A DNA stretch of 8,573 nucleotides from an uncultured Acidimicrobiaceae bacterium. Lineage in GTDB: Bacteria > Actinomycetota > Acidimicrobiia > Acidimicrobiales > Ilumatobacteraceae. A program made the position numbers and the translations under genes. The stretch is taken from NCBI GenBank assembly GCA_903919215.1, contig CAIXHI010000343.1, positions 1 through 8,573 of the forward strand, written 5' to 3'. Within the stretch, counting starts at the first letter, position 1; every line of letters starts with the position of its first letter. Positions 1-5,867 of this stretch are shown piece after piece. The notes under the pieces are model-generated. The model saw nothing but the letters and a program-made list of their open reading frames with translations, was not told the DNA's origin and did no database searches.

Positions 1-1
1 C

Positions 2-1300
2 ACCGACGAGATCAAGCGGCGCATCAAGCGTCTGGCCACCGACGACGTCGACGTCGTGATCACCGAGGTCGGCGGCACCGTCGGCGACATCGAGATCCTG
101 CCGTTCCTCGAGGCACTGCGTCAGTACCGCAAGGACGTCGGTCGCGACAACATCTGCTACATCCACGTCACGCTGGTGCCGTTCATCGGCCCATCGGGTG
201 AGCAGAAGACCAAGCCCACACAGCACTCGGTCACGGAATTGCGTAGTCGCGGTATCCAGCCCGACATCATCGTGTGCCGTAGCGAGGCGCCGCTGAGCGC
301 CAACCTGAAACACAAGATCTCCAACCTCTGCAATGTCGATGACGACGCCGTGATCAACGCTGCTGATGCCCGCAACATCTACGAGTTGCCGCTGATCCTG
401 CACGCCGAGGGCCTCGACACCGTGGTGTGCGACCGTCTGCGCATCGACGCCCCGATTGACCTCACGGCATGGCAGGTCGTCGTCGCCAAGGTCGAGGCCG
501 CCACCAAGCCGGTGAAGATCGGTCTGATCGGTAAGTACGTCGATTACCAGGACGCATACCTGTCGGTTGCCGAGAGCCTGCGCCACGCCGGCTTCCATTA
601 CGGCGCCAAGGTCGAGGTCGAATGGATCCAGGCCGAAGAGGTGGAGGGTTTGCTGGCGGCCGGTCGTCTTGCCGACCTCGACGGCATCGTCATCCCGGGA
701 GGTTTCGGGGATCGCGGCTTCGAGGGCAAGGTCGCTGCGGCTGGCTATGCCCGCGAGCACGACATCCCGTGTCTGGGCATCTGCCTTGGTCTGCAAGCGA
801 TGACGATCGACTTCGCGCGCAACGTGATGAACCTCGCCGGCGCGAACAGCACCGAGATGGACCCCGACACGCCATACCCGATCATCGACCTGATGCACGA
901 TCAGCGCGATGTCGCCGACAAGGGCGGCACGCAGCGACTCGGCGCCTACTACGCGATCCTCGAGCCGGGCAGCCGTATCCACCAGGCCTACGGCGAGCCG
1001 GTGGTCAGCGAACGTCACCGTCACCGTTACGAACTCAACGCGCAGTGGAAGCCACGTCTTGAGGCCGCCGGATTGCGTTGTTCTGGGTTGTCCCCCGACC
1101 GCCGTCTGGTGGAGTTCATCGAGTTGGATGATCACCCGTTCTGGGTGGCCACGCAGGCGCACCCCGAGTTCAAGAGTCGCCCCGATCGGCCGCACCCGTT
1201 GTTCCGCGAGCTCGCTGCCGCGTCATTGGCCCGCCGCGAGGCGCGCCAGCCGTTGCTGCGGGTCGTCGACGAGGCTGCCTCGACCACGTCGGTCGCGTGA
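2..1300 (+). CDS. pyrG: CTP synthase (glutamine-hydrolysing), 5'-truncated by the window edge
   Basis: CTP synthase makes CTP from UTP, ATP and glutamine-derived ammonia in the cytoplasm, the last step of de novo pyrimidine nucleotide synthesis. The 432 visible codons compare with about 545 in full-length family members, so roughly 115 N-terminal residues, including the P-loop, lie upstream of the window. The reading frame is open from base 2; the first in-frame ATG (56) is internal and not the start. The synthetase domain shows ITEVGGTVGDIE near visible residues 19-30. The linker is followed by a class I glutamine amidotransferase domain with PGGFGDRG, the nucleophile in GICLGLQ (Cys codon 782-784), KGGTQRLG, and the His/Glu pair in AHPEF (His codon 1160-1162, Glu codon 1166-1168). 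The glutaminase triad is therefore intact. The Nudix gene follows after 7 nt. Identification is secure; only the 5' end is unknown. Confidence 0.98.
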   Translation, partial: TDEIKRRIKRLATDDVDVVITEVGGTVGDIEILPFLEALRQYRKDVGRDNICYIHVTLVPFIGPSGEQKTKPTQHSVTELRSRGIQPDIIVCRSEAPLSANLKHKISNLCNVDDDAVINAADARNIYELPLILHAEGLDTVVCDRLRIDAPIDLTAWQVVVAKVEAATKPVKIGLIGKYVDYQDAYLSVAESLRHAGFHYGAKVEVEWIQAEEVEGLLAAGRLADLDGIVIPGGFGDRGFEGKVAAAGYAREHDIPCLGICLGLQAMTIDFARNVMNLAGANSTEMDPDTPYPIIDLMHDQRDVADKGGTQRLGAYYAILEPGSRIHQAYGEPVVSERHRHRYELNAQWKPRLEAAGLRCSGLSPDRRLVEFIELDDHPFWVATQAHPEFKSRPDRPHPLFRELAAASLARREARQPLLRVVDEAASTTSVA

Positions 1301-1307
1301 TCTCACA

Positions 1308-1886
1308 GTGAGCGAGCCTGCCGTCGGCGGCTTCCGCCACTTGGGCGACCGACAGATCTACCAAGGTCACCTCTGGCGGGTGGTTGTCGGTGAGTTCGCC
1401 GCACCAGATGGTGAGACGTTCGAACGTGACATCGTGCGCTCGCCGGGCGCGGTCGGTGTGGTGCCGCTGTATCACGCCGAGGATGGCACGCCCAGAGTGC
1501 TGATGGTGCGGCAGTACCGCGCGCCGCTCGACACGTGGGTGCTGGAGATACCGGCCGGGATGCGCGATGTTCCTGGCGAACCCACCGCGATCACTGCCGA
1601 GCGGGAGTTGGTGGAAGAGGTCGGCATGAAGGCTGGCCGCTTGGAGCACCTCACCGAGATGTTCCCTGCATCGGGGATGACCGACTCGGTGCTCACCATC
1701 TACCTCGCTACCGAACTGACCGATGTGGGGCGCGAGGTGCACGGCCCGGAAGAGACGCACATGGAAGTACTCGATCTTTCGCTTGGCGAGGCGGTCGACA
1801 TGGTCGTGCGCGGCGAGATTCGGGATTCGAAGACGATCATCGGGCTGCTGATGGTGGAGCGGCGGCTGGGTCTGGCACGGACGTGA
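1308..1886 (+). CDS. Nudix hydrolase, ADP-ribose pyrophosphatase-like
   Basis: This 192-residue protein probably hydrolyses ADP-ribose, or a related nucleoside diphosphate derivative, to AMP and a sugar phosphate. A Nudix box spans residues 84-107: G84, E91, R99, E100, E103, E104 and G106, so the Mg-binding REx2EE core is complete. The gap between G84 and E91 is six residues instead of the consensus five; I recall the same spacing in the mycobacterial ADP-ribose pyrophosphatase encoded next to pyrG, but could not check. The N-terminal half looks like the beta-rich dimerisation region of the ADPRase family. After the box comes FPASGMTDS (residues 119-127), where typical ADPRases have an SPG...E motif, so substrate choice is uncertain. 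EE at 148-149 could supply the loop catalytic glutamate. The GTG start was chosen because it lies just after the pyrG stop; no convincing Shine-Dalgarno is visible. The stop overlaps the next start (GTGA). Confidence 0.9.
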   Translation: MSEPAVGGFRHLGDRQIYQGHLWRVVVGEFAAPDGETFERDIVRSPGAVGVVPLYHAEDGTPRVLMVRQYRAPLDTWVLEIPAGMRDVPGEPTAITAERELVEEVGMKAGRLEHLTEMFPASGMTDSVLTIYLATELTDVGREVHGPEETHMEVLDLSLGEAVDMVVRGEIRDSKTIIGLLMVERRLGLART

Positions 1887-2821
1887 CTGGAGTCGCGCGG
1901 CCGATTGAGCAACTGCCCGCGTCGGTCGAGGAGTTCCTGTCGTGGATGGCCAGCGAACGCGGCCGCTCGGTCAACACCCTGGTGGCCTACCGTCGCGACC
2001 TCGCGTCGTACTGGGCGTGGCTCGCAGCGCACGCGACGACGTTGGAGCGCGTTGGACGAGAGGAACTCGATGCGTTCGTCCAGGAGCGCCGCGCAACAGG
2101 GGCGGCCCCGTCGAGCGTCGCCCGACAGTTGGCTGCGGTCCGCATGCTGCATCGGTTTCTCGCAGAGGAGGGACTGCGTGCTGACAATCCGGCGGCCGAC
2201 GTGGAGGGCGTACGCGTCCCCGCGGGTATCCCGCACCCGCTCAGCGAGGCCGAGGTGGAGCAGTTGCTGAGCGCCGTAGCGGGCAATGATCCCGCCTCGC
2301 TTCGCGACCTGGCGTTGCTGGAGTTCCTCTATGCCACCGGTGCCCGGATCAGCGAGGCCTGCGGGTTGGGGCTGGGAGATCTGGATCGAGCGAACAGGCT
2401 CGTACGGCTCTTCGGCAAAGGTTCGAAGGAGCGCATCGTGCCGTTCGGGCGTACGGCGGCGGCGGCGATGGACGAGTGGTTGGCGGCCGGACGCGAACAC
2501 CTCGAACCGGTTCGATGGGCGCGACGCGGCGATCAGGACGCCGTGTTCTTGAACACTCGCGGAGCACGGCTGTCGCGACAGGCGGCGTGGGCCGTGGTGA
2601 GGAAGTATGGCGACCGGGTGGGACTGGGTGATCGGCTCTCACCACACGTCCTGCGCCACTCGTGCGCCACGCACTTGCTCGATCACGGTGCCGATCTGCG
2701 CATCGTGCAGGAGATGCTGGGCCATGCCTCGATCTCCACGACGCAGGTGTATACCAAAGTGAGTCAGGAGCGGCTGTGGCAGGTGTATCTGCAGGCCCAT
2801 CCACGAGCGGAACAGCGATGA
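1883..2821 (+). CDS. xerD: Site-specific tyrosine recombinase, XerD type
   Basis: This 312-residue tyrosine recombinase is the usual length for Xer proteins, which resolve chromosome dimers at dif during segregation. The N-terminal SAM-like core-binding domain covers about residues 11-95 (VEEFLSWM, NTLVAYRRDL). The catalytic domain carries the full active-site set: R155 in GARISE, K179 in GKGSKER, H255 and R258 in SPHVLRHS, H281 in LGHASI, and the nucleophile Y290 in TQVYTKVS. XerC and XerD are hard to separate by eye; I chose XerD because actinobacterial xerD is the one that sits behind pyrG and the Nudix gene. The GTG start overlaps the Nudix stop (GTGA), and I see no nearer in-frame alternative. 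The stop overlaps the ATG of the HD-domain gene (ATGA), so translation of all three genes is probably coupled. No dif-like site was recognised nearby. Confidence 0.93.
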   Translation: MTGVARPIEQLPASVEEFLSWMASERGRSVNTLVAYRRDLASYWAWLAAHATTLERVGREELDAFVQERRATGAAPSSVARQLAAVRMLHRFLAEEGLRADNPAADVEGVRVPAGIPHPLSEAEVEQLLSAVAGNDPASLRDLALLEFLYATGARISEACGLGLGDLDRANRLVRLFGKGSKERIVPFGRTAAAAMDEWLAAGREHLEPVRWARRGDQDAVFLNTRGARLSRQAAWAVVRKYGDRVGLGDRLSPHVLRHSCATHLLDHGADLRIVQEMLGHASISTTQVYTKVSQERLWQVYLQAHPRAEQR

Positions 2822-3258
2822 CCTCTCTCGTTCACCTTGCTCGTCGTTTCGCGACGTCGTTGTCCGGACGCGAGCCAGCGGCAGCCGACCGCGACTGGGC
2901 GCATGCGCATCTACTGGTCGACGAGGCCGTGCTGTGGGATCGGATGGTGGTGCAGGACCGCCGCCATTCGCTGTTGGTGGCTCGGCGCTTCGAGCAGTTG
3001 GTGGTCAACCCAGAGCGTGAGACGCTCGCTGGTGCATTGCTGCACGACGTCGGCAAGACGGATGTGGGGCTGGGTACGTGGGCTCGGGTGCTGGCCACGG
3101 TGGTGGGTCCGCGAACGTCTCGGTTCCGCCGATATCACGACCACGAACAGATTGGTGCCGAGTTGCTGCGTGCCGTCGGCTCTCACCCGGCGACGATCGA
3201 GTTGGTGCTCGGTCGGGGACCGCTCGCAGCCACGCTGCGCAGCGCCGACAACGTCTGA
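2818..3258 (+). CDS. Small HD-domain protein of unknown function
   Basis: This 146-residue protein reads as a single compact HD domain, the metal-dependent phosphohydrolase fold. The expected ligand series is present in order: H50 in DRRHSLL, H76-D77 with K80 in LLHDVGK, H107/H109 in RYHDHEQ, H133 in GSHP, and a last aspartate D144 in SADN at the extreme C-terminus. Spacing resembles HD/HDIG hydrolases, including GAELL after the third histidine group. No membrane segment, signal peptide, second domain or nucleotide-specificity motif is visible, so the substrate cannot be named. The ATG overlaps the xerD stop (ATGA), implying co-expression with the recombinase. It converges on trpS 27 bp downstream. 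The coding start is well supported by the overlap; the HD assignment is good, and any role in DNA recombination or nucleotide metabolism is only suggested by its neighbours. Confidence 0.85.
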   Translation: MTSLVHLARRFATSLSGREPAAADRDWAHAHLLVDEAVLWDRMVVQDRRHSLLVARRFEQLVVNPERETLAGALLHDVGKTDVGLGTWARVLATVVGPRTSRFRRYHDHEQIGAELLRAVGSHPATIELVLGRGPLAATLRSADNV

Positions 3259-3267
3259 GTCAGCCCG

Positions 3268-3284
3268 CCGGCGCACGACGCCGG
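3268..3284. terminator. Possible bidirectional hairpin between convergent genes
   Basis: A perfect 6-bp GC-only stem (CCGGCG / CGCCGG) with a 5-nt CACGA loop fills the 27-bp gap between the stop codons of the HD-domain gene and trpS. Its position suits a shared terminator for two converging transcripts. There is no T-run on either side, so it is not a classical intrinsic terminator. A short GC hairpin can arise by chance in GC-rich DNA. Confidence 0.35.
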
Positions 3285-3285
3285 G

Positions 3286-4272
3286 TCAGGCCGGCAGCAT
3301 GCCGATCGAGCGTTGAGCGCGGGCGAGTGTCGCTGAGGCCACGCTCCGTGCCTTGTCGGCACCGATGCGCAGCAGCGACTGGAGCTGACCCCGGTCGGTC
3401 ATCAGTTCGTGGTACCGGGCCTGGATGGGCCGCAGCGTCTCGACGACCGCCTCACCGGTGTCCACCTTCAGCGAGCCGTACTGCGTGTACTTCGTCGCCA
3501 GTGCCTGGGGTGTTTCACCGGTGCACGCGGCGAGGATCTCGAGCAGATTGCTGATGCCCGGTTTCTCGGCTCGGTCGAAGCGCACCTCGGTGTCGCTATC
3601 GGTGACCGCCCGTTTGAACTTCTTCATGATTGCCGCCGGGTCTTCCAGCATGCTGATCAGTCCGGTGTCGGCTGCGGCCGACTTGCTCATTTTCGATGTC
3701 GGGTCCTGCAGATCCATCACCCGTGCACCGGCCTTGGGCATGACCGCTGTGGGGATCACGAAGGTCTCGCCGAATCGATGGTTGAAGCGGATGGCGATAT
3801 CGCGGGTGATCTCGAGATGTTGACGCTGATCTTCGCCGACGGGCACTTCGTCGGTGTCGTACAGCAGGATGTCGGCCGCCATCAGGGCGGGGTAGCTGAA
3901 CAGGCCGGCGGAGAGGAAGTCGTGCTCGCGTTTGGCCGACTTGTCCTTGAACTGGGTCATACGGCTGAGTTCGCCGAAGCTGACCTGGCATTCCATGATC
4001 CAGCCGAGTTGGCTGTGCTCGGGAACGTGGCTCTGCACGAACACCGTGGTGACCGCCGGGTCGAGGCCGACGGCGAACAACATGGCCGCGAGTTGCAGCG
4101 ACGACTGGCCGACGATGTCGGGTGCCTCGGTGATGGTGAGCGCATGGAGGTCGACGATGCCGTGGAATGCATCCTTCTCGTGCTGTCCGGCGACCCAGTT
4201 GCGCAGTGCCCCCAGGTAGTTGCCGAGGTGGACGTCGCCCGTGGGCTGGATGCAAGAGAGCACGCGTGTCAC
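3286..4272 (-). CDS. trpS: Tryptophanyl-tRNA synthetase
   Basis: This cytoplasmic class I aminoacyl-tRNA synthetase charges tRNA-Trp with tryptophan using ATP. The 328 residues are the normal length for bacterial TrpRS. The HIGH-type signature is HLGN at residues 15-18 inside PTGDVHLGNYLGALRNW; the family-typical VPVGEDQRQHLE lies near 143-153; KMSKS is at 194-198. The C-terminal helical anticodon-binding region follows and looks complete. The start is GTG (4272-4270 on the plus strand), because the reading MTRVLSCIQPTG matches where TrpRS proteins normally begin. No Shine-Dalgarno is visible, but a TAGCCT box lies 7 nt upstream, which suggests a leaderless mRNA. The gene is divergent from scpA and convergent with the HD gene, standing alone on the minus strand within an otherwise plus-strand window. 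Only one trpS is visible here; whether the genome has another is unknown. Confidence 0.97.
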   Translation of the reverse strand: MTRVLSCIQPTGDVHLGNYLGALRNWVAGQHEKDAFHGIVDLHALTITEAPDIVGQSSLQLAAMLFAVGLDPAVTTVFVQSHVPEHSQLGWIMECQVSFGELSRMTQFKDKSAKREHDFLSAGLFSYPALMAADILLYDTDEVPVGEDQRQHLEITRDIAIRFNHRFGETFVIPTAVMPKAGARVMDLQDPTSKMSKSAAADTGLISMLEDPAAIMKKFKRAVTDSDTEVRFDRAEKPGISNLLEILAACTGETPQALATKYTQYGSLKVDTGEAVVETLRPIQARYHELMTDRGQLQSLLRIGADKARSVASATLARAQRSIGMLPA

Positions 4273-4279
4273 GGCGGGC

Positions 4280-4285
4280 AGGCTA
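4280..4285 (-). promoter_or_regulatory. Candidate -10 box of a leaderless trpS promoter
   Basis: Read on the minus strand, TAGCCT (followed by G) ends 7 nt before the trpS GTG. That spacing would put the transcription start at or next to the start codon, as in many actinobacterial leaderless genes. No clear -35 element was found. The same TAGCCTG heptamer occurs 8 nt before tyrA, which strengthens the call. Confidence 0.5.
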
Positions 4286-4328
4286 CCGGCCCGGTGGTGG
4301 CCCCCCGAAGTGCTTTCCCCGTCGCGTG

Positions 4329-4365
4329 TGAAGGCGTAACCGCACGGGGTGCGGTTGCGCCTTCA
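4329..4365. repeat. Palindrome, copy 1 of the tandem pair
   Basis: The left arm TGAAGGCGTAACCGCAC (4329-4345) and the right arm GTGCGGTTGCGCCTTCA (4349-4365) are separated by a GGG loop. Sixteen of 17 positions pair as Watson-Crick, and the remaining one (T4337/G4357) would be a G-U wobble in RNA. Three further pairs follow outside a single mismatch (4325-4327 with 4367-4369). There is no T-run after it and no gene runs into it. Confidence 0.9.
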
Positions 4366-4390
4366 AACGGGGTGCTCGTCGGGTCGCGTG

Positions 4391-4427
4391 TGAAGGCCAA
4401 ACCGCACGGGGTGCGGTTACGCCTTCA
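4391..4427. repeat. Palindrome, copy 2 of the tandem pair
   Basis: The left arm TGAAGGCCAAACCGCAC (4391-4407) and the right arm GTGCGGTTACGCCTTCA (4411-4427) flank the same GGG loop. Fifteen of 17 positions pair; C4398/C4420 and A4399/A4419 form a two-base internal mismatch. Its right arm is the exact reverse complement of the left arm of copy 1, so the substitutions that broke this copy lie in its own left arm. Its centre is 62 bp from that of copy 1. Confidence 0.9.
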
Positions 4428-4452
4428 AACGGTGGAGGGGCGGGGGAGGCGG

Positions 4453-4458
4453 TACGAT
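4453..4458 (+). promoter_or_regulatory. Candidate -10 box of a leaderless scpA-operon promoter
   Basis: TACGAT fits the TANNNT -10 consensus and ends 8 nt before the scpA ATG, so transcription would start at or within a base or two of the start codon. The purine-rich GGGGGAGG stretch at 4442-4449 is about 17 nt from the ATG, too far for a normal ribosome binding site, which also favours a leaderless reading. No -35 hexamer was recognised. Confidence 0.5.
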
Positions 4459-4466
4459 CGCTGGCC

Positions 4467-5246
4467 ATGGCCGTCGACGTCTCCACCTCTGTGTATGAGG
4501 GACCGTTCGACCTGCTGCTGCACCTGATCCTGAAGGAGCAGGTGGACCTGTACGAGGTCTCGCTCAGCCGGATTGTGGACGCCTATCTCCAGGAGATCGA
4601 ACACCTGCAGTCGATCGATCTCGACCTGGCCACCGAGTTCCTGCTGATCGCCTCCACGCTGGTCGAACTGAAGGCGCGGCGCCTGCTGCCCGGTCGCGAC
4701 GACGTCGATCTGGACGATGAGCTGGCCCTGTGGGAAGAGCGCGACCTGCTGTTGGCCCGATTGCTGGAGTGCAAGACGTTCAAGGACGTGGCGGGCGTGT
4801 TCAGCCGTCTCGCCGACGAGTCCGACCGCTCGTTCCCCCGTGCTGCCGGTGCCGACGAGCGCTTCGTCGAGTTGATGCCCGACCTGATGGAGGGTGTCAC
4901 CCCACAGCGTCTGCACCGGGCGTTCATGAAGGCGGTGACGCCCAAACCGGTGCTCCGGGTGGACCTGTTCCACGTTGCTCCGGTGCGGGTGAGCGTCGCC
5001 GACGCCTTGGTCGAACTGGTCGATGAGCTGCCCCGTATTGGGCGGATCTCGTTCCGTCGGCTCACCAGCGGCATGGTCGAGCGGCTGGAGGTCATTGTCC
5101 GCTTCCTCGCGCTGCTCGAGCTGTTCAAGCAGGGGCTGGTCGAGCTCGATCAGGCCGAACGTTTCGGCGACATCGACATCGTCTGGATCGGCGGCGACGC
5201 AGCCACCCATCTGGACGACCTCCCCATCGACGACTACGAAGGATGA
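4467..5246 (+). CDS. scpA: Segregation and condensation protein A (kleisin)
   Basis: ScpA is the kleisin subunit that bridges the SMC head domains and, with ScpB, forms the bacterial SMC condensin that compacts and segregates the chromosome. The 259 residues match the usual length. The N-terminal SMC-binding region shows YEGPFDLLLHLI (residues 10-21) and the conserved ATEFLLIASTLVELKARRLLP stretch around 53-73. An acidic, less conserved linker follows, then a C-terminal winged-helix segment (VIVRFLALLELFKQGLVEL, about 210-228) ending near FGDIDI. The ATG start gives the expected N-terminus, 8 nt behind a TACGAT box. The stop overlaps the scpB ATG (ATGA). It is the first gene of the plus-strand operon. 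A ParA-like ATPase gene often precedes scpA in actinobacteria; here that position holds the divergent trpS and a repeat array. Confidence 0.96.
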   Translation: MAVDVSTSVYEGPFDLLLHLILKEQVDLYEVSLSRIVDAYLQEIEHLQSIDLDLATEFLLIASTLVELKARRLLPGRDDVDLDDELALWEERDLLLARLLECKTFKDVAGVFSRLADESDRSFPRAAGADERFVELMPDLMEGVTPQRLHRAFMKAVTPKPVLRVDLFHVAPVRVSVADALVELVDELPRIGRISFRRLTSGMVERLEVIVRFLALLELFKQGLVELDQAERFGDIDIVWIGGDAATHLDDLPIDDYEG

Positions 5247-5866
5247 TTCCCTTGTCCGCTCCCGAAGACGGCCAGCCCAACCCCCTCGATGCCGAGACGG
5301 TGCGCGCCATCGAGGCGATCATCCTGGTCGCGGTCGAGCCGGTACCTGCCGAAACGCTGGCCCAGTTGCTCGAGCAACCGGTCGTGATGATCGAGCGGCT
5401 GTGTGCGGAGCTGGCAGACGCCTACGCCGAAGCCGGGCACGGCTTTCAGTTGATGAAGGTGGCCGGCGGGTGGCGCTACCAGACGCATCCCGAGCTCTCG
5501 CCCTACGTCGAGCGTTTCCTGCTGGATGGCCAGCGGGCGCGCATGAGCGGCGCGGCGCTGGAAACTCTGGCGATCGTGGCCTACAAGCAGCCGTTGTCGC
5601 GTATGCAGATCGCCAGCATCCGTGGCGTCGACCCAGACGGTGTGCTGCGCACGTTGCAGGCACGCGGCTACGTCACCGAAGTTGGGCGCGACAGCGGCCC
5701 TGGGCAGGCGATCTTGTTCGGCACCACGCCGTCGTTCCTCGAGAAGTTGGGTGTCAACAGCCTGGCCGACCTGCCGCCGATCGCCGAGTTCGTGCCCTCG
5801 GCCGATGTCGTGGAGGCGCTCGAGCACGGTCTGCGCATCGACCCGCCAGCCGAGCAGCGGTCCTGA
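5243..5866 (+). CDS. scpB: Segregation and condensation protein B
   Basis: ScpB forms dimers that bind the central part of ScpA and stabilise the SMC-ScpAB ring. The 207-residue protein has two winged-helix domains, about residues 18-90 and 98-172. The second carries the family hallmarks: ALETLAIVAYKQPLSRMQI (about 105-123), the IRGVD turn, and the GPGQAILFGTT strand (about 152-162), followed by FLEKLGVNSLADLPP. The annotated ATG overlaps the scpA stop (ATGA). An in-frame TTG at 5252 is an alternative start: GAAGGA (5238-5243) lies 8 nt before it, an ideal Shine-Dalgarno spacing, whereas it abuts the ATG. That choice would shorten the protein by three residues and leave the domains intact. 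The C-terminal tail after residue 175 is variable in the family. rluB begins 1 nt after the stop. Confidence 0.96.
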   Translation: MIPLSAPEDGQPNPLDAETVRAIEAIILVAVEPVPAETLAQLLEQPVVMIERLCAELADAYAEAGHGFQLMKVAGGWRYQTHPELSPYVERFLLDGQRARMSGAALETLAIVAYKQPLSRMQIASIRGVDPDGVLRTLQARGYVTEVGRDSGPGQAILFGTTPSFLEKLGVNSLADLPPIAEFVPSADVVEALEHGLRIDPPAEQRS

Positions 5867-5867
5867 G

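Larger units (their letters stand above)
4310..4432. repeat. Two tandem copies of a ~62-bp unit carrying a palindrome
   Basis: Bases 4321-4370 recur at 4383-4432 with 47 of 50 identical positions, at an offset of exactly 62 bp. A short upstream match (GTGCT at 4310 and 4372) keeps the same register, so the duplicated unit may be about 61-62 bp. Each copy contains a long palindrome, listed separately. The array occupies most of the 194-bp divergent region between trpS and scpA, and no gene fits in it. Confidence 0.93.

Noticed and set aside
909..1307. Upstream extension of the Nudix frame into pyrG.
   Set aside because: The frame is open back to 909, but that part is an out-of-frame reading of conserved pyrG. 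Family similarity begins only after the GTG at 1308.
2337..2470. Repeated GGC/GCG runs within xerD considered as a tandem repeat.
   Set aside because: They are short Ala/Gly codon runs in a conserved catalytic domain and reflect base composition, not a repeat element.
1883..3258. A dif site or integration attachment site near xerD.
   Set aside because: No 28-bp dif-like sequence with two imperfect arms was recognised. Xer genes are generally not adjacent to dif, and there are no flanking direct repeats or integrase cargo.
4329..4427. The palindromes considered as intrinsic terminators or as a T-box/attenuator for trpS.
   Set aside because: No gene reads into them from either side, no T-runs follow, and the likely trpS start site lies downstream of them, so they would not be in the trpS mRNA.
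4321..4432. The two direct repeats considered as a mini CRISPR array.
   Set aside because: There are only two near-identical units, a spacer of about 12 bp between the 50-bp cores, arms far more symmetric than CRISPR repeats, and no cas genes in the window.
3409..4527. A 372-codon plus-strand frame opposite trpS that runs through the palindromes into scpA.
   Set aside because: It lies antisense to a well-supported trpS, has no family motifs, and crosses non-coding repeats and the scpA start.
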